From positions 24,815,798 through 24,879,797 of the forward strand of contig NC_134374.1 of NCBI RefSeq assembly GCF_035582795.1: DNA of 64,000 nucleotides. Reading direction: 5' to 3'. The notes under the pieces are model-generated. The model saw only the letters and a list, made by a program, of their open reading frames with translations, made no database searches and was not told where the DNA came from. Numbering within the stretch: the first letter of the stretch is position 1; the number at the start of each line of letters is the position of its first letter. Source of the DNA: Mycteria americana (lineage: Eukaryota > Chordata > Aves > Ciconiiformes > Ciconiidae). Shown piece by piece: positions 14,801 through 26,793 of the stretch. Both the position numbers and the translations under genes were made by a program.

Positions 14801-17700
14801 CCGAAGATGTCCTACCATCTCACCCAGCTTTGCATCTTCTCTGTCCTCTTTTCCACAGCAGCTAGTTAAAAAGGTTGTATTTGCAGTAGGATACAATCAA
14901 CAGCTTCATGATCTGAGAGCTTGAGGAGGGATGAGGTTTTCTTCACAGACAGTTCCCCAGCTCCATTCTTCTCCCACAGAAATCAGGGGAACGGGGAGCC
15001 CCGTTGGTCTCCTACGGCTGGGATGGAGCAGCCCCTCGCAGCTCCCAGTAAGGGCCACACATATTAACATCAGTCCCTAAAAACCAAGCGGAAGACAGAG
15101 CCGGTGCTGGACCTGTGACATCAAGTCTCTGTGCTGGGTCCGGGAACAAATGGAGACATATCCTGTAGGGTCTAGGTGACAATAAGGGATGGTGCCCTGG
15201 AGAAACAGGTCCCACTGCGTGGGGGCCCTCACAGGAACTGTTACAGCGAGAGCACAGCAGAAAAGGGATTGCCTATCCTTGGCAAGAAGCAGAAATTACT
15301 TTTCGAAAGAAGGCATCACATTTGCAAGCTGACAAAGGAGGGAGGCATGCCCATCTGACTCCGGCCGCTGATACCATCGTTTCTCAGTGTGGTTTTCTGC
15401 TACCCAGACACATTGACTCATCCAACCTCGGGGCTGGCTGCGGGCTCGTTGCCACTCAGAAACAGAGGGGATGGCCCTGGCTGAGCAGCTCCTGCGCAGG
15501 CAAGAAGCAAAAGCCGCTTGTTTCAGAATTACTATGGGCTGTCAGGCATCAAGGCACAGAAATTGTTGCATAAAAAATACTCTTCATCTCCTCTCACACT
15601 TGGGCAACTTCTCCAAACCTTCCATTTCCCTGCGACTTCCCCATCCTTTTGCAATGGGAGTGCCCCCCCCACATGCTGGACCCAGGGCCACCATACCAGC
15701 GCGCTCCCTGCATTACCCACACCAAAACCTTTCCGTGCCCCATTCCCCCTTCGTTTCCCCCCCTTTCCCCACGTGCTTTATTTCATCCATGTCAAGGGAA
15801 GGACATGCCCGGGTTGGTGAGTCCTCCCTCGGCAGCGCACAGGGACGGCAGCTACGCACTTTCCAGGCTGGGGCTGGCTCGAGTCAGAGCAGGCAGAGCT
15901 GCGCCCGGGTCTCCATCCCCCATCTCGGGCATCACCACGGCCATGCTTTTCTGTAGAAAGCGCATCTGGCAGATGACATTGCCACTAGTCATTCTCCCCC
16001 AGCGTCACACAGTCCAGCCTACTCTAAATAACTTCGAGCAAGTCTGAGCTGAAGTTGAGATTACCATCCTTTTCACGTAAGATTCAAAGAGAAACAACCT
16101 ATTTTAGGTAGTCCCAGGAGAGGGAAGAAAACAGCAACGCGTTGAAAAGACGTATGCTTTATCATGAAATGCTGGCTTTCTGATTTCTCCTTCTTAAATA
16201 GCCAGTGTGAAAGCAGTTGCCAAAGCTGAAGAACTTTTTCATTCAGGCTACAAACTATTTAGGTGTTTAGGAAAATTGCTTGAAAATCCAGCAGTAAAGG
16301 AAGAAGCAGTCCAGTGCACTGGATTGACACGATATTTAATGAAGGGCTCAACATCTCCTGGTGTCTGGAGCTGCGGGCATTCGGGGCCCAGGAGGAGAAG
16401 GCAATGGGAGGTCACTCAGTGCTAAGTGGCAACTTTAACCCTAAAGCATGGTCGGGCTTTTTCCAGATTTGGATGGTCCCAGACAGATCTCCAAAGCACG
16501 TACCCCTAAATTGTGCCTTATCCCACTGTGCTGTGAAAAGGGAATCAGGCTGATTTTCAGGCTAAGCATCGAATTGCTCTTATTAAGCACTAACGGAACA
16601 AATCTTCAGCCTCCAGATGTCTACCAAGCCATTACAATTTGTGTTGTTGTTAATTAATAATCACCTTTATGTCGGTGAAAATCTTTCCCAGAGGCAAAAG
16701 GTATCTTATCTAGGCAAGTTCCTCTGGTGAAATACTGAAAGAGCCGATGCCTCCGATGCAGTCACCGCTCGCACAGACACGGGAAGTGCCAGCAATTAGC
16801 ATCATTAAGGTGGCTGTGAACATCTGCCCCGTCACTCGGCTTTCTAAAGTGCTTGGAAACTCCCAGTGCAAAGAGTCTGCAGACCGATGGCTGGTTCCTC
16901 CCCTCAGCATGCATGCGTGTGTCTTATTAACGTAGCTAAATTACTCCTTCCAAAAAGTGTCTGGTTCCCTGGTACGGCTAGAATTCAGGTTGTCACTTAA
17001 TTAGGCCAGACTTCTAGCGACTATGAAGGAGAGCTTCAAAGAAATCACTTGAAGAAATCACTTTACGCCACGTTAGAAGTGAAATGACAGGTTACAGCTA
17101 CCCTCGCCCAGTCCCAGATCCTGAAGCGCAGCCCCCCTTCCCTTGCTGACCTCCATCCCTCTCCCAAAACGCCCTACAACTCTCTTCTTTCCTCTTTCTC
17201 TCTTTATCCAGCCTTCATCCCATCCCCACCCCCTTCACGCAAGTTTTTGGGGGTTTCCCTCCTCTTTCAGCCTCTGCCACTGCCTTGCGTGTTTTTGCAC
17301 GCTGTCTCACCTCCTGTAGTTTTCTTTTTGCCTACCACTCCCCCCCTCGTCCTCCTCTGCTTTATGTTCCTCTGAATTTAGTTTCTTACATTTTCTCCAG
17401 CCCTTGTTTCTTTGAGCCTCCCTGTCTAAGCAGGATCTCTCCCCTCGGGACACAAAGTGCTCTCAGCGGCTGCACTAGACAAAACCATCCTTGACCCTGC
17501 CACCTTCTCTTCATCACTCCCCACACTGTCACCACAGCACACCCACACTACAGACCCCACTCCCTCTTCTTCTGACCCATCCTCAGCCTCCAAGAACAGG
17601 TTCTCACGTTCCACAACATGAACCTGCTCTTCCTAAAGCCTCCCCATCCCCGTAGTCCTGCCTGGGCTAATTCTGCAAGCCTGACCGCTCGTGAGAGGTA
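8880..17700. other. Intergenic DNA, no gene recognised
   Basis: No coding frame resembles a known family. A 177-codon minus-strand frame at 13073-13606 is unrecognised, and its length is near what chance predicts. The most distinctive compositional feature is the pyrimidine-rich block at about 17100-17660, listed separately. There is a short GCTA/CTAG patch near 9712-9722. Confidence 0.55.
17100..17660. repeat. Pyrimidine-rich low-complexity block
   Basis: About 560 bp of + strand is strongly enriched in C and T, with many CCCC, CTCTT and TTTCTC runs and few purine runs. It ends shortly before a CR1 tail at 17701. No clean tandem unit is visible. It is an imperfect polypyrimidine-polypurine tract, not a gene. 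An old degenerate repeat is possible, but none was recognised. Confidence 0.5.
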
Positions 17701-17785
17701 ATCACAAAATCACAGAATCACAGAATCACAGAATCGTATAGGCTGGAAAAGACCTTTAAGATCATCGAGTCCAACCGTAATGTGT
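17701..17785 (-). mobile_element. CR1 LINE 3'-end fragment, minus strand
   Basis: The start is three to four copies of an 8-bp AATCACAG-type unit, the reverse complement of the terminal ATTCTGTG repeats of CR1. It is followed by the reverse complement of the TTAAAGGTCTTTTCCA and GACTCGATGATC motifs. The element therefore lies on the minus strand with its 3' terminus at 17701. The inner boundary near 17785 is uncertain because the following sequence diverges. Confidence 0.85.
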
Positions 17786-18700
17786 AACCTCATGCTCCAG
17801 ACCTGATGGGGATCGCTTTGTAGGGGTCTTCTTCACACCCACTTCTCTGGCAATGCATCCAGGGGCTCCTCTGGGGAGTCCTCCCCTTCTCTTGCCCTCC
17901 TCTGGGTATCTCCCCTGTCCACGCCTGGCCTTTATACATGCATGTTCTTGTTGCCAGCTCCCCCATCCTTCGCACTGCCCCCTCCCAGTTCCTTGTCTAA
18001 CCTACCCTGTATCACCTTCTTGAGACTTTGCATTGTCAGTCCCCGTGACATGTCAGCTCGGTTTGGACTCCAGCTTACAGGAAGGCTCTAACAAACCAAG
18101 CAGAGGAAGAAGAGCGAGGAGGCGACCTTGTGTGGTGTGCGAGGGACACCACACTGACGGCACTTCCCTGAAGCACGCAGCGCTTAGTGGCCTGAAGATC
18201 TTCCCCTGCACAAACAGGGAGAGCAGAGTCACCATGGTCTGTCCCACCAAGCAGTGCAGCCATCCCCGGGGACAGTCACCCGCAGCCCCGCAGCCGCAGA
18301 CATCTGCTTTGTCCTCTCCTGGGGCACCAGGTCTGCATGCCGTGGATCCATCCTTTCCCTGGAGTGCAGAGGTCCCCGTGGTGCATGGAGGTGTTGGGGT
18401 CAGCCACCTTCCAGCCACACATCCCAGAGGACAAAAGGTTTCATCCAGCTCCTCACGGTGTTGATAGCCCAGTTCTGCCCTTCGGTATCATGCCTGGCCC
18501 CCATCAAATACCACGTGTCTTCTTGGCCTTATTGTAACAGAGCTGCAGCTTGACCTCATCCTAGGAGTCCAGTGAGGAAACCCTTTCTACAACAAAACTC
18601 TGGCTCTTCTGCCAGCACATATGGAGCAGCAGCAACCTCCTCGATCCCACACTAACCTCAGTGTGACCTTGCAATTAGAATTCTTCCTGTTCTTAAGAGT
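17786..18700. other. Intergenic DNA, no gene recognised
   Basis: I see no repeat or gene that can be named. Overlapping open frames on both strands around 18033-18464 are in moderately GC-rich DNA and resemble nothing known. Confidence 0.5.
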
Positions 18701-18704
18701 GAAG

Positions 18705-18840
18705 GGCAGAAAAGAAAAGAAGAAGGAACAGCAAAAAAAAAGGAGAAGGAATAACAAAACTGAGTAGCAAAAAGCAGAAGGAATAGCAAAAAAAAGTACC
18801 AAAAAAAGCAGAAGGAATGGCAGAATGGAGTAATACCAAA
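18705..18840. repeat. Imperfect purine-rich tandem repeat
   Basis: The + strand is made of degenerate copies of a unit like AGCAGAAGGAATAGCAAAAA with varying A-run lengths. The GCAGAAGGAAT core recurs near 18773 and 18810 and in altered form near 18725-18750. The array ends about 55 bp before a CR1 tail. The pattern fits slippage expansion of an A-rich seed. Confidence 0.6.
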
Positions 18841-18894
18841 ATGTGCACCACAACTAAAGCAAACTACAGAACTGGCTCACAGCACAGGAGATTG

Positions 18895-19080
18895 CAGGCG
18901 GTGCAACAGGTTGCCCAGTCCTGGAGGCCCTTGGACCTCCATCCTTGAAAGTCTTCAAGACCAGGTGGGATAAAGCCCTGAGCAACCTGGCCTGGCCTGG
19001 CCTGGTGTGAGCAGGATGTTGGACTAGAGATCTCCTGAGGTGCCCTCCAACCTGAATTACCCCATGATCCTGTGATTTCA
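18895..19080 (+). mobile_element. CR1 LINE 3'-end fragment
   Basis: The order of motifs is that of a CR1 3' end: ACAGGTTGCCCAG, a stretch resembling CCATCC-TGAAAGTCTTCAAGACCAGG, GAGCAACCTGGCCTGG, GTTGGACTAGAGATCTCC, then GTGCCCTCCAACC and a weak tail. The element is diverged, with one local expansion of GGCCT units near 18990-19003. It belongs to a different CR1 subfamily from the copies at 28.9 and 35.1 kb. Confidence 0.85.
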
Positions 19081-19082
19081 GT

Positions 19083-21830
19083 GTTCCTAATATGCTGCCA
19101 AGTGGCTCTTGGGAGATGGGCAGGCTTTTCCGTGCATGGGGTAGGTGAGGAAGGCAGGGAAGGCTCTCAGGAGGGCCAGATGGATGAGGTGTACTTACTT
19201 CTCACCCACCTTCACTGTTCATAGAGAGTGGTGCGAAAGAGGAACTGCCACCTCCACAGCACCATGGCTTTGTCTGAAATGCAAGTCTGCACATTCTGCC
19301 TGTGAGAAGGTGCCAAGGACCCACAACGGAAGTGCAAATTGCTGAGTTCGACAGCAGAAAAACCTCCTGGGACACATCAGGGTGGAAGAGATGCAACCAA
19401 AAAAGAAAGAAAAGAAGACCTGGCATCGCAGCTGGAGGATGCAGGCACAGCTGCAACGCTCGCTACTGCAAAACCTCCAGGTGGGTCTGTATGGGGTCTG
19501 TGATTCCAGTGCCAGGCGGACAAGGGCTTTGTCATTATATTCAGCCCATCTCCAAGCCTTTGCTTTCCCTACACGATGCAAAACAGTGAAACAGGAGAAT
19601 AAGAGCATGGTGAATAGGAGCTTGCAGTGGCTGAGTGCAGTGACAATTAAATAAACCACACAAGTACAAAACCAAAACCATGCAGCCCAGGCAGAACCTG
19701 CCCTAACAGTCTCCAAAGAGACCATCATCCACCTACCTCCCACGAGAGCAGACTCCAGTGTGCTGTTGATCTTACTTGTGGTTCATTCCTATAGAGCAAT
19801 AATGAGTTTATCGACATGGTGGCCTTTATTTCATTCTAAACCATTTATTTAAAAGGTTCGAGGTGGCAAAATGTGTAATTAGTGCTCTCCAGCAGCCTTC
19901 CCCCAGCAGCTGCTCAGCTCTGCACCCTTCCAGCTCTCCCGGCACAGCACCTGGATGCCACCTCCTCGCCTCGGTGCCAGCACGGGGCCACGCTCGGCCC
20001 TTTGCGCCTGCACGTCTCTGCGCTGTGCTTGCTGGCTCCGTTCCCTGCCGCAGGCACTCACTCAGCTGACACTGACCTAGGGTCTACTCCCTGTTAATGA
20101 GAAAAGGAGGATTTGGAAAGCCCTGGAGCCCAGACGGCACTGCCCAACCATCTGTAGGTGTTTTCTAAATGTTATCACCCAATGTTGTGCCAGAACTGAA
20201 GATGTAGAAACAGCCAAAAGAAAACAAAGAGCTGGAGGAACTTCATGAGTGATGCTTGCACCAAGCCCTTCCCTCTGGGAATAGCCATGGGCTGTGCTGA
20301 CCCACGCACGGGGGCAGCGGGGTCCGAGGGGCTCGCGTGGGAGGCAGGGCTGGAAGTAACCGCTCTCCCTCTCCCCGCACGCCTTCCTCCCCGTCTGCCC
20401 TATCTCTCCCCAGCCCCTTGCGCTGTGGTGGGATTCCACCCGTGCCAGACTGGGGAGAGCAAGTCCTATAGCGGGAATGTTTCCTTCCCACGCTGAGCGC
20501 TCCTAAATAACAGCGTGGCACGTCCTGCTGAGCAGAAAATGGGCTGTGGACAGGAGCAGCCTCGGGGACCCTCGCACGGGGGCACGGACAGGCAGGGAGA
20601 GGTCCCCTCGCGTGACCTCCACACCACAGAGGTGCCGTGGGAACAGGAGGACGTGGAGAAACGTACGTCCTGTGAGCAGAGAGCAGTGTTTACAGGATCT
20701 CTTGGTTACTGTCTTTTTTTTTTTTGTGCCTGCCACTTTGGAATTTAATCCTTAATTTTGAGAAAGTGTATTTATTTGGTATTGTTATTTCCCATGAGAA
20801 GCTAAAACTTAGAGTTACTACAGAGGTCAACTGGCATCAAATGGAAGAAAATCTGCTTCCCAGAACCCAGATGAGTGTCAGAGCTATTCCCTGGCCACCG
20901 CAGCATCTCTGCACCCGTCACCTGCGTGACCCTCCCGCTCCAAGGAAGGGCTGGCAGAGACCTCTGTTCCTCCTGGTGCCCCGCACGGACACGGGGGCTG
21001 CAGGGCTGACGATGCTGCGGGGACAGCCCGAACGGCTCTGCTGGGTGTCAGTGGTCAAGATCGTTCCAGCTGTACCTTTGGGAACACTGATTCTGTAGAA
21101 GACAGGGCGATGCCACCACTTCCAGGACAGCGTAGGGGCAAAGTTTGACCCTGAGCTCAGGAAAAATGTCTTTTGGTGCGTGTGGCGGTCCGGTGCGACT
21201 AGAAGTCACCACAGAGCACGTTTGTGTGTGATCTGCATTTTTTAAATAGGTGAGCAGCAAAGTGCTCGGTGGCTCGTCAGCATGTGGGAGGGGATTTTTC
21301 AGTAGCTGACTTGCCATGAGGTGAAAAGATCTGCCTCCACCAGTGCGATTTCTCAGTGCATAGTAACTAGCCAAGCATACCAGGGGTTTTACTGGAGCAC
21401 CTTCCTGTCCCGCTGCTGGCGTGCAGCTGAGGTTGCCCCATTTGCACTCGCCTCCCCATGATGCTGTCAAGCTACCGCTGTTTCCCAGTCGTGTGCTTCA
21501 CCACTTTGCATCGCATCTGGGGGGACCATGCAACCAGCCTGGCCGTCCTCGCCCAGCTAGAGAGCTCACAGGTCTATGGAAGCTCCGAAACCAGCCATCA
21601 AAACAGAGCTGGGGCAGAAAAAATGGCTCAAAATTCAGCCAAGCAGTCACCCAACCACGCAGCACCGCGTAAAAGCTGCGGCGATGCAGGTGTCTTTTCA
21701 GGAGGAGCACCCGGGGTCACTGCTTACACCGCCTGCTCATTGAAAAGGAGCTGGACGAGGCTGTGTCTGGGGACACCAGCACCAGACGGGGCCCAGGGAT
21801 GCACGCGAGGACAGGGGTCTGCACGGGGAG
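19083..21830. other. Intergenic DNA, no gene recognised
   Basis: GC content is moderate to high and overlapping open frames are short and unrecognised. A T13-type run lies near 20713-20725. No transposon, RNA gene or exon could be supported. Confidence 0.5.
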
Positions 21831-21832
21831 TT

Positions 21833-22150
21833 ATCACAGAATCATAGAATGGTTGGGGTGGGAAGGGACATTTACAGGTCATCTGGTCCAACCCCCTTGC
21901 AAGAGCAGGGACAGCTTCAACTTGATCAGGCTGCTCAGAGCCCCGTCCAACCTGACCTTGGATGTTTCCAGGGATGGGGCATCTTCCACCTCCCTGGGCA
22001 ACCTGATCCAGTGCTTCACCACCCTCCTTGTAAAAAATTTCTTTCTTAGATCCAGTCTAAATCTGCCCTCCCTTAGTTTAAAACCATTGCTCCTTGTCCC
22101 GTCCCAACAGGCCTTGCTAAAAAGTCCGTCCCGGTCTTCCCCACAGGCCC
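21833..22150 (-). mobile_element. CR1 LINE 3' end, minus strand, abutting CpG island
   Basis: The stretch begins with the reverse complement of the CR1 terminal repeat (ATCACAGAATCATAGAATGG) and continues through the reverse complement of the last part of the CR1 ORF2. Read on the minus strand, it still gives a recognisable ORF2 C-terminal region with the RLPREV and PSLE motifs. About 318 bp remain, so it is a 5'-truncated copy. It lies directly against, or inside the edge of, CpG island 1, so it may have inserted into the promoter flank of the downstream gene. Confidence 0.9.
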
Positions 22151-22569
22151 CCTGTACGCGCTGCCGGGCTGCTCCAAGGTCTCCCCGCGGCCTCCCCGCC
22201 CCGGGCTGCTCCCGCCCCGGGCCCGGCGGAGGTGCTGCAGCAGCCGCAACCTGGAGCCATCCCCGCCGCAGACAAAAGCTGCCCCCGGCAGGGCTTCCCC
22301 CTGCCCCGCAGAGGAGCCGCCAGCCCCGCAGCAGCCGGCAGCAGCCGAAAAGCCGCCGGTTCCCCCCGGCACCCCCCGGGTGCCGCCACCGGGACCCCTC
22401 CGCCGTCGGGACGGGCGCTCCCAACGCGCACACACGCACACCCCCGCCCCGCCGCTCCAGAGGCGGGGGGCGGGGGCGGCCGGGGGGTCCCGGGGGGCGG
22501 GGGCGGGCCGGGACCGGGCCCGGGCCCCTCCCCGGGGCGGCCAGGGCTGGGCAGGGGCGGCCCCGCTTT

Positions 22570-22622
22570 AAGGGCGGCGGCGGCGGCGGGGCGGGCGGAG
22601 CTGCGCGCCCGGCTCGGCTGCG
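22570..22622 (+). other. CYSLTR1: Candidate non-coding exon 1 (approximate start)
   Basis: The exon end at 22622 rests on the donor GTGAGT at 22623-22628. The start is a guess placed just after the TTTAAG sequence and GC boxes. No ATG lies between 22570 and the donor. If it is joined to the acceptor at 26743-26744, the first ATG of the mRNA would be the one at 26794. Confidence 0.35.
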
Positions 22623-22668
22623 GTGAGTCCTGGCCGGGGCGCGCTGGGGGGGACGGCGGTGGGGCACC

Positions 22669-22713
22669 CCACGGCACGGCACTCCACGGCACGGCACTCC
22701 ACCCCACGGCACT
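22669..22713 (+). repeat. 15-bp tandem repeat, three units
   Basis: Two identical copies of CCACGGCACGGCACT (22669-22683, 22684-22698) are followed by a third with two substitutions (22699-22713). The array starts about 46 bp after the candidate splice donor, inside CpG island 1. It is likely to vary in copy number. Confidence 0.85.
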
Positions 22714-22830
22714 GCCCTGCCTCCGGTGCCCTCGGGAGCTGCGGTGTCCCGGCCGCGGGGAGCGGTTTGCAGCCGGGCTAAAGGACCGGCGGAGCTCGGT
22801 GAGACCGTTTCGCGGTGATGAGCCGGGTTG

Positions 22831-25800
22831 CTAATTAGCGTCTGCTCCTCGCACCGGTTAGCCGTGCCGTTCCGCTTCCCAAAGCCAGGCTCTGCTCCTC
22901 TTGCAGCAGGGAGGGGGTGCCTGTGAAGCCCATTCGGGGTTCCAGGTGGTTCCTACGCCTCTCGCCGACCGTTAAATCCAGCCGGTGTCCGCGCTCGGTG
23001 TGCCGGCGGAGTGGTGATGCGTTCCAGCCGAGCTTGACACAACCGCTAGTATCTTCTTTGGTGGTATGCTTTCTGATTGTGTAATTAAATTTAGCGTTAG
23101 CCTACTTGCGACCAACCATAAATCTCGCTGTGCTGCGTGAGGCTTGGAGAAGAACCGTTGGTTAGGGCTTTGCTTCGTTTGGGATACGCGGCCAGCCATC
23201 GCTGCTCCCTCTCGCTTGTGTGCGTTCCGAATGCGCTGAATTCGCCAGCACGCAAATAAATGGTTCGGTGAACCACAACCATACGGATAAAAAGTGGCAG
23301 AAGTGATATTTGTCTTCAATTCATGATGCCAACCTGGTCTAAAGCCTGAGCTAGGAAATGGTGTTTTGTGGGGTTTTTTGGGTTTGATAGATGCGTTTCT
23401 AGGTGTGGAGCTCTCTTATACTTTAGCAGTCTGCTTCAGTATTGTAATCATCTGTTTTCCTTTTGGTTACAAAAGACGCTTTAAATTATGTTTAGAAATA
23501 TGACAGATAACAGGTCTCAGTTGTCTCTTAGTGAACAACCGTGCGAGGTATTTGTCCATCTGCTGATGTCTTTCAGAACAGCAGCTGAAAGACTGAAATT
23601 TAGTCCCCAAAGGAGGTAAAAAGTTTATTATCCAGCTCAATACCGCTTAAGAAGCGTGCACAAATGGGCACAGAGATTAAATAAGGAAGTTTATCTAAGG
23701 CGCAAATGAGGGGCTGAGACGTTTACCGTTATCTCTTAGGCAGGATAGCTAAACTGGCAGAAGGGAAGAGAAATCCGCAGCGGTGGGAAGGCAGCAGTGC
23801 CTTCTGCAGTGCCCTCCCGAGAGGCACGCGGGAGCCTGGCCCAAAATGTGCTGTTGGGAGACGCAGGTTGTGCCCGCGCTGCCGGGCGTTCCTCCATCTG
23901 CGGCCTCTTCCCTTCTCTGAGCCTTACATCACATCGCTGCTTTTAGGCAAACCCATCGTTGTTTAGCCGCTGGGTTGGCCACGCAGCCTGGTTTGTCCCG
24001 TCTTCTGCTTCTCCTTCATACTGCTCATAACTGCCTGGAGGTGCAGGCAGAGGAAAAAAGCCTCAATGTGCAAAAGAGATCATTCCAGCCTCTTAATCGC
24101 AAACATCCTGGTTGTGTTGGTTTTTTTTTTTTTAGACTGAGAAAATTTTATATATATTTTTTTTTTAATGTCTGAGAAAGAACTGATACATGATTCCTTG
24201 GTAAGTACAGAGATTTTTATCTATACAAGTTTTCATGAGATAATTGAGCCAGTAATCTCAATGTGTGCTTACAGCACATAGCACGGTGGGGTTTTCCTCG
24301 GCAGGTCTGCTTGTTGGGCATTAACCCAGCATAAGAGTAATGGTAGTAAGGGCTTCATCACCTGCATCAGATTATCTTGGCAGACAAAAACAAGGAAGGG
24401 GGATCATACAGCTTTTTTCAGCGATTATTGCTACCTGTCACTCCCCAGCCATTGGTTAAAATCAGACCAAGGTTACCACAAACTTAATTTTAGCCCTATC
24501 TTGGAGATTTTGAAACATGAAAAGAGCATCACTCCAGTAATAACTTGAACCTCAAGCCTGAAGTGAAGACCTCAGGCAAGTGAGGATGCCAGCGGTGTGG
24601 GCTGAAGGCCAGATCTCTCAGCATCTCCCAGGGGACCCGGGGCTCGGTCTCCTCTGCACCGCGCCACCGGGGCAGCAGCTCCGTGTTGCTGGCTGGTCCT
24701 CGCAGAGCAGGGGTGGCTGGAGCCACGAGAGGCTGGCCGGGCGATCGCTGGTGTTCAGACCCGCTCTGGGCTTTCCATCACGAGGAGCCCGGACGCATCC
24801 GAGCTGGGGCTGAGGTCTGGATTCTGCCACCACCAGAACGGGGCTGCCGGGAGGCGGCACTTGCGGGGCAGGGAGAGGTTGCAGCTGCAAACTTGCTGCC
24901 TCTCTCTATTGACGGGTTATCTGCAACGAGCATCGCTAGATAAGCTTCGCTTATGCAAGCTGAGGTGAACTGAAAGCGATGATGTGTAATGTACTGACCT
25001 CTGGCTTTTGGCTCAGCCGCGGTGTGTCTTGGCTGCTGCTTCTGGCCAAAGACCTCTGTGCAGTGGCACGGTTGGTCGCTCACGTGCCCCTACATGTCCA
25101 TGAATAGTCCGAGGGGAAAAAACATCCTCTCTTGTATGAGCTTTTGCCTCCTCTCCTGTCTGTGCTGCCTCGCTGGTATCCATTGAGCTTTAATGTAATT
25201 TGTGCACTGCAGATAATGAAAGGATTGTTTTAAGAGCATAAACTCCCAAATAGCTGAAACTGGACTGAAACCTGGAGGCCTTGAGCATCCCAGTGTGGTT
25301 CTGAATTCCCAGTATATCCCGGAGAGAGAAAGACTGGGGAATCCTTCTACTCTAATGCTGCCAGGCTATTTTCATGGGTGAAAATCTGTACCGTTTAACA
25401 TCAGTTCTGAGCACATACACAGTGTGGGTTCTCGGTTGCTCTTGTCCCAGCTGTTGCTTTCATCGTTGTTTTTGTTCAAGTCCTGTTATTTCAGTCTGCC
25501 TGAATCCTGCAGTTCTGATCGCCAGGGTTTTACACGGTCTCAAGACTGCAAGTGCGATTCTGTGTCTGAACCATTAGAAACTGAAAATTAATGAGAAAGA
25601 TATGTAGGTGTGTATTTTCCTCTTACTTTAGGACAACCCAAATTAAGAGTGTCATGCCTCACTGCAGTCAAATGAATACCAAAAAGGAAACGATAAAATT
25701 TCATGAAAGACTAGCTGAGTGGATCCGAAAACCCTGCCAGGCTGCAGAGTCTGACTGCTCTGGAGAGCCCCCGACCTGCTCATGCGAATCAAAGCAATGT

Positions 25801-26744
25801 GCAAAAGCAAGCCCAAGAAGAAACCCTGTGCTAGGGAGTTGCCTCGATAGCGCGGATGTCTCCAGACCAAGAGGTTTGTCCTCCGTGACATGAGGACAAA
25901 CCTGCCTGCAGCTTCCCGCTCCGTCTGCCGGGTGTTGCAGCAGCATCTCTGCCCAGGCAGCGCCAGGGAAACCGGAGCCCTGCAGCATCCCCTGTGCTGC
26001 AGTGATCCTTCCTGTTCAGCAGATGTAATAGGCCATATCTTTTCCAAAGCTAGTAATTACCCATCTTTATTAGCATAGCAAGCTTAAAAAATGGTGCTAC
26101 CTGTGAGCAGAGGAGAGCAAAGAGGAATTTGGGGAGCTGACAAATGTCTGGTGGTGCACTGAGCAGCCTCTAGCTTGGGGTTTTTTAATTGATTTTTTTT
26201 TTTTTTTTTTTTTTAACTGGAGAAATGCTTGTTTGACCACATCCTTTACCGTTTCAGAAACCTTCTTGCAGTGACCTGTCCTTGGGCAGGCAGGCGTGGA
26301 GGTGGAGCACGGGGAGACAGCCATTTGCCAGGCGATGCGGAGAGGCAAGACTGAACAATCATTAGGGACCAGATCTGGTCTTTCTATTTTAAATTGCATA
26401 GTGCTATTGCCACCTGCATTATTCCTCTTTGCGGTTTTAATGAGTAGCTACCTTAGCTTGCGGGGAGTTAGAGCTTTTTGGTAATTCAGTGGAAGAATGC
26501 CGCCAGTACTGAGGACTTACAAAAGTGTGACTCTCATCTTTACATCACCAGTTGTTGGTACCAGGTTAAGAAAGGTGGCTCTAGTGGATAGTTATAATAA
26601 CACGGATCTGTGCAAATCCAGATCCCTTCCGAGCTGTTCTCTCCTGTAGGAGAGATAATAGGATTTTTCCCTCCTTTTTAATAATCATATTTTATTTTCA
26701 TGTGCTGCTTTACAGAAAAACTCACCTGAGTTTTTCATCCTTAG
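22831..26744 (+). other. Probable intron between CpG island 1 and the CYSLTR1 coding exon
   Basis: The sequence is non-coding in appearance, with T-rich runs near 24121-24134 and 24160-24168 and a T22 run at 26193-26214. An acceptor-like sequence (TTTTCCTCTTACTTTAG) ends near 25631 and could introduce an alternative 5' exon, but nothing confirms it. The region ends with the acceptor TTTTTCATCCTTAG at 26731-26744. Confidence 0.4.
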
Positions 26745-26793
26745 GCCTGACATTCGTCGCCAGGTGGAATTGGTGCCTCGCCCAGGCAACGTG

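Larger units (their letters stand above)
22150..22830 (+). promoter_or_regulatory. CpG island 1, probable promoter upstream of CYSLTR1
   Basis: CpG density is very high, with many GGGCGGG-type Sp1 boxes between 22430 and 22600. A CTTTAAGGG sequence near 22564 could serve as a weak TATA-like element. Immediately downstream, a GCTGCG|GTGAGTCC sequence gives a strong splice donor with its GT at 22623. The simplest reading is a non-coding first exon that joins the CYSLTR1 coding exon about 4.1 kb downstream on the same strand. That link is inferred from order and splice signals, and a separate gene using this island is possible. Long open frames here on both strands are a by-product of GC richness. 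Confidence 0.55.

Noticed and set aside
21763-22834. Open frames of 287, 277, 200 and 196 codons around CpG island 1
   Set aside because: The same GC effect, with part of each frame made of CR1 sequence. No known protein is recognised.
26764-26793. GTG-initiated 10-residue N-terminal extension of CYSLTR1
   Set aside because: GTG is not a usual start in vertebrate nuclear genes. The ATG at 26794 has good context and gives an N-terminus close in length to the mammalian receptor.
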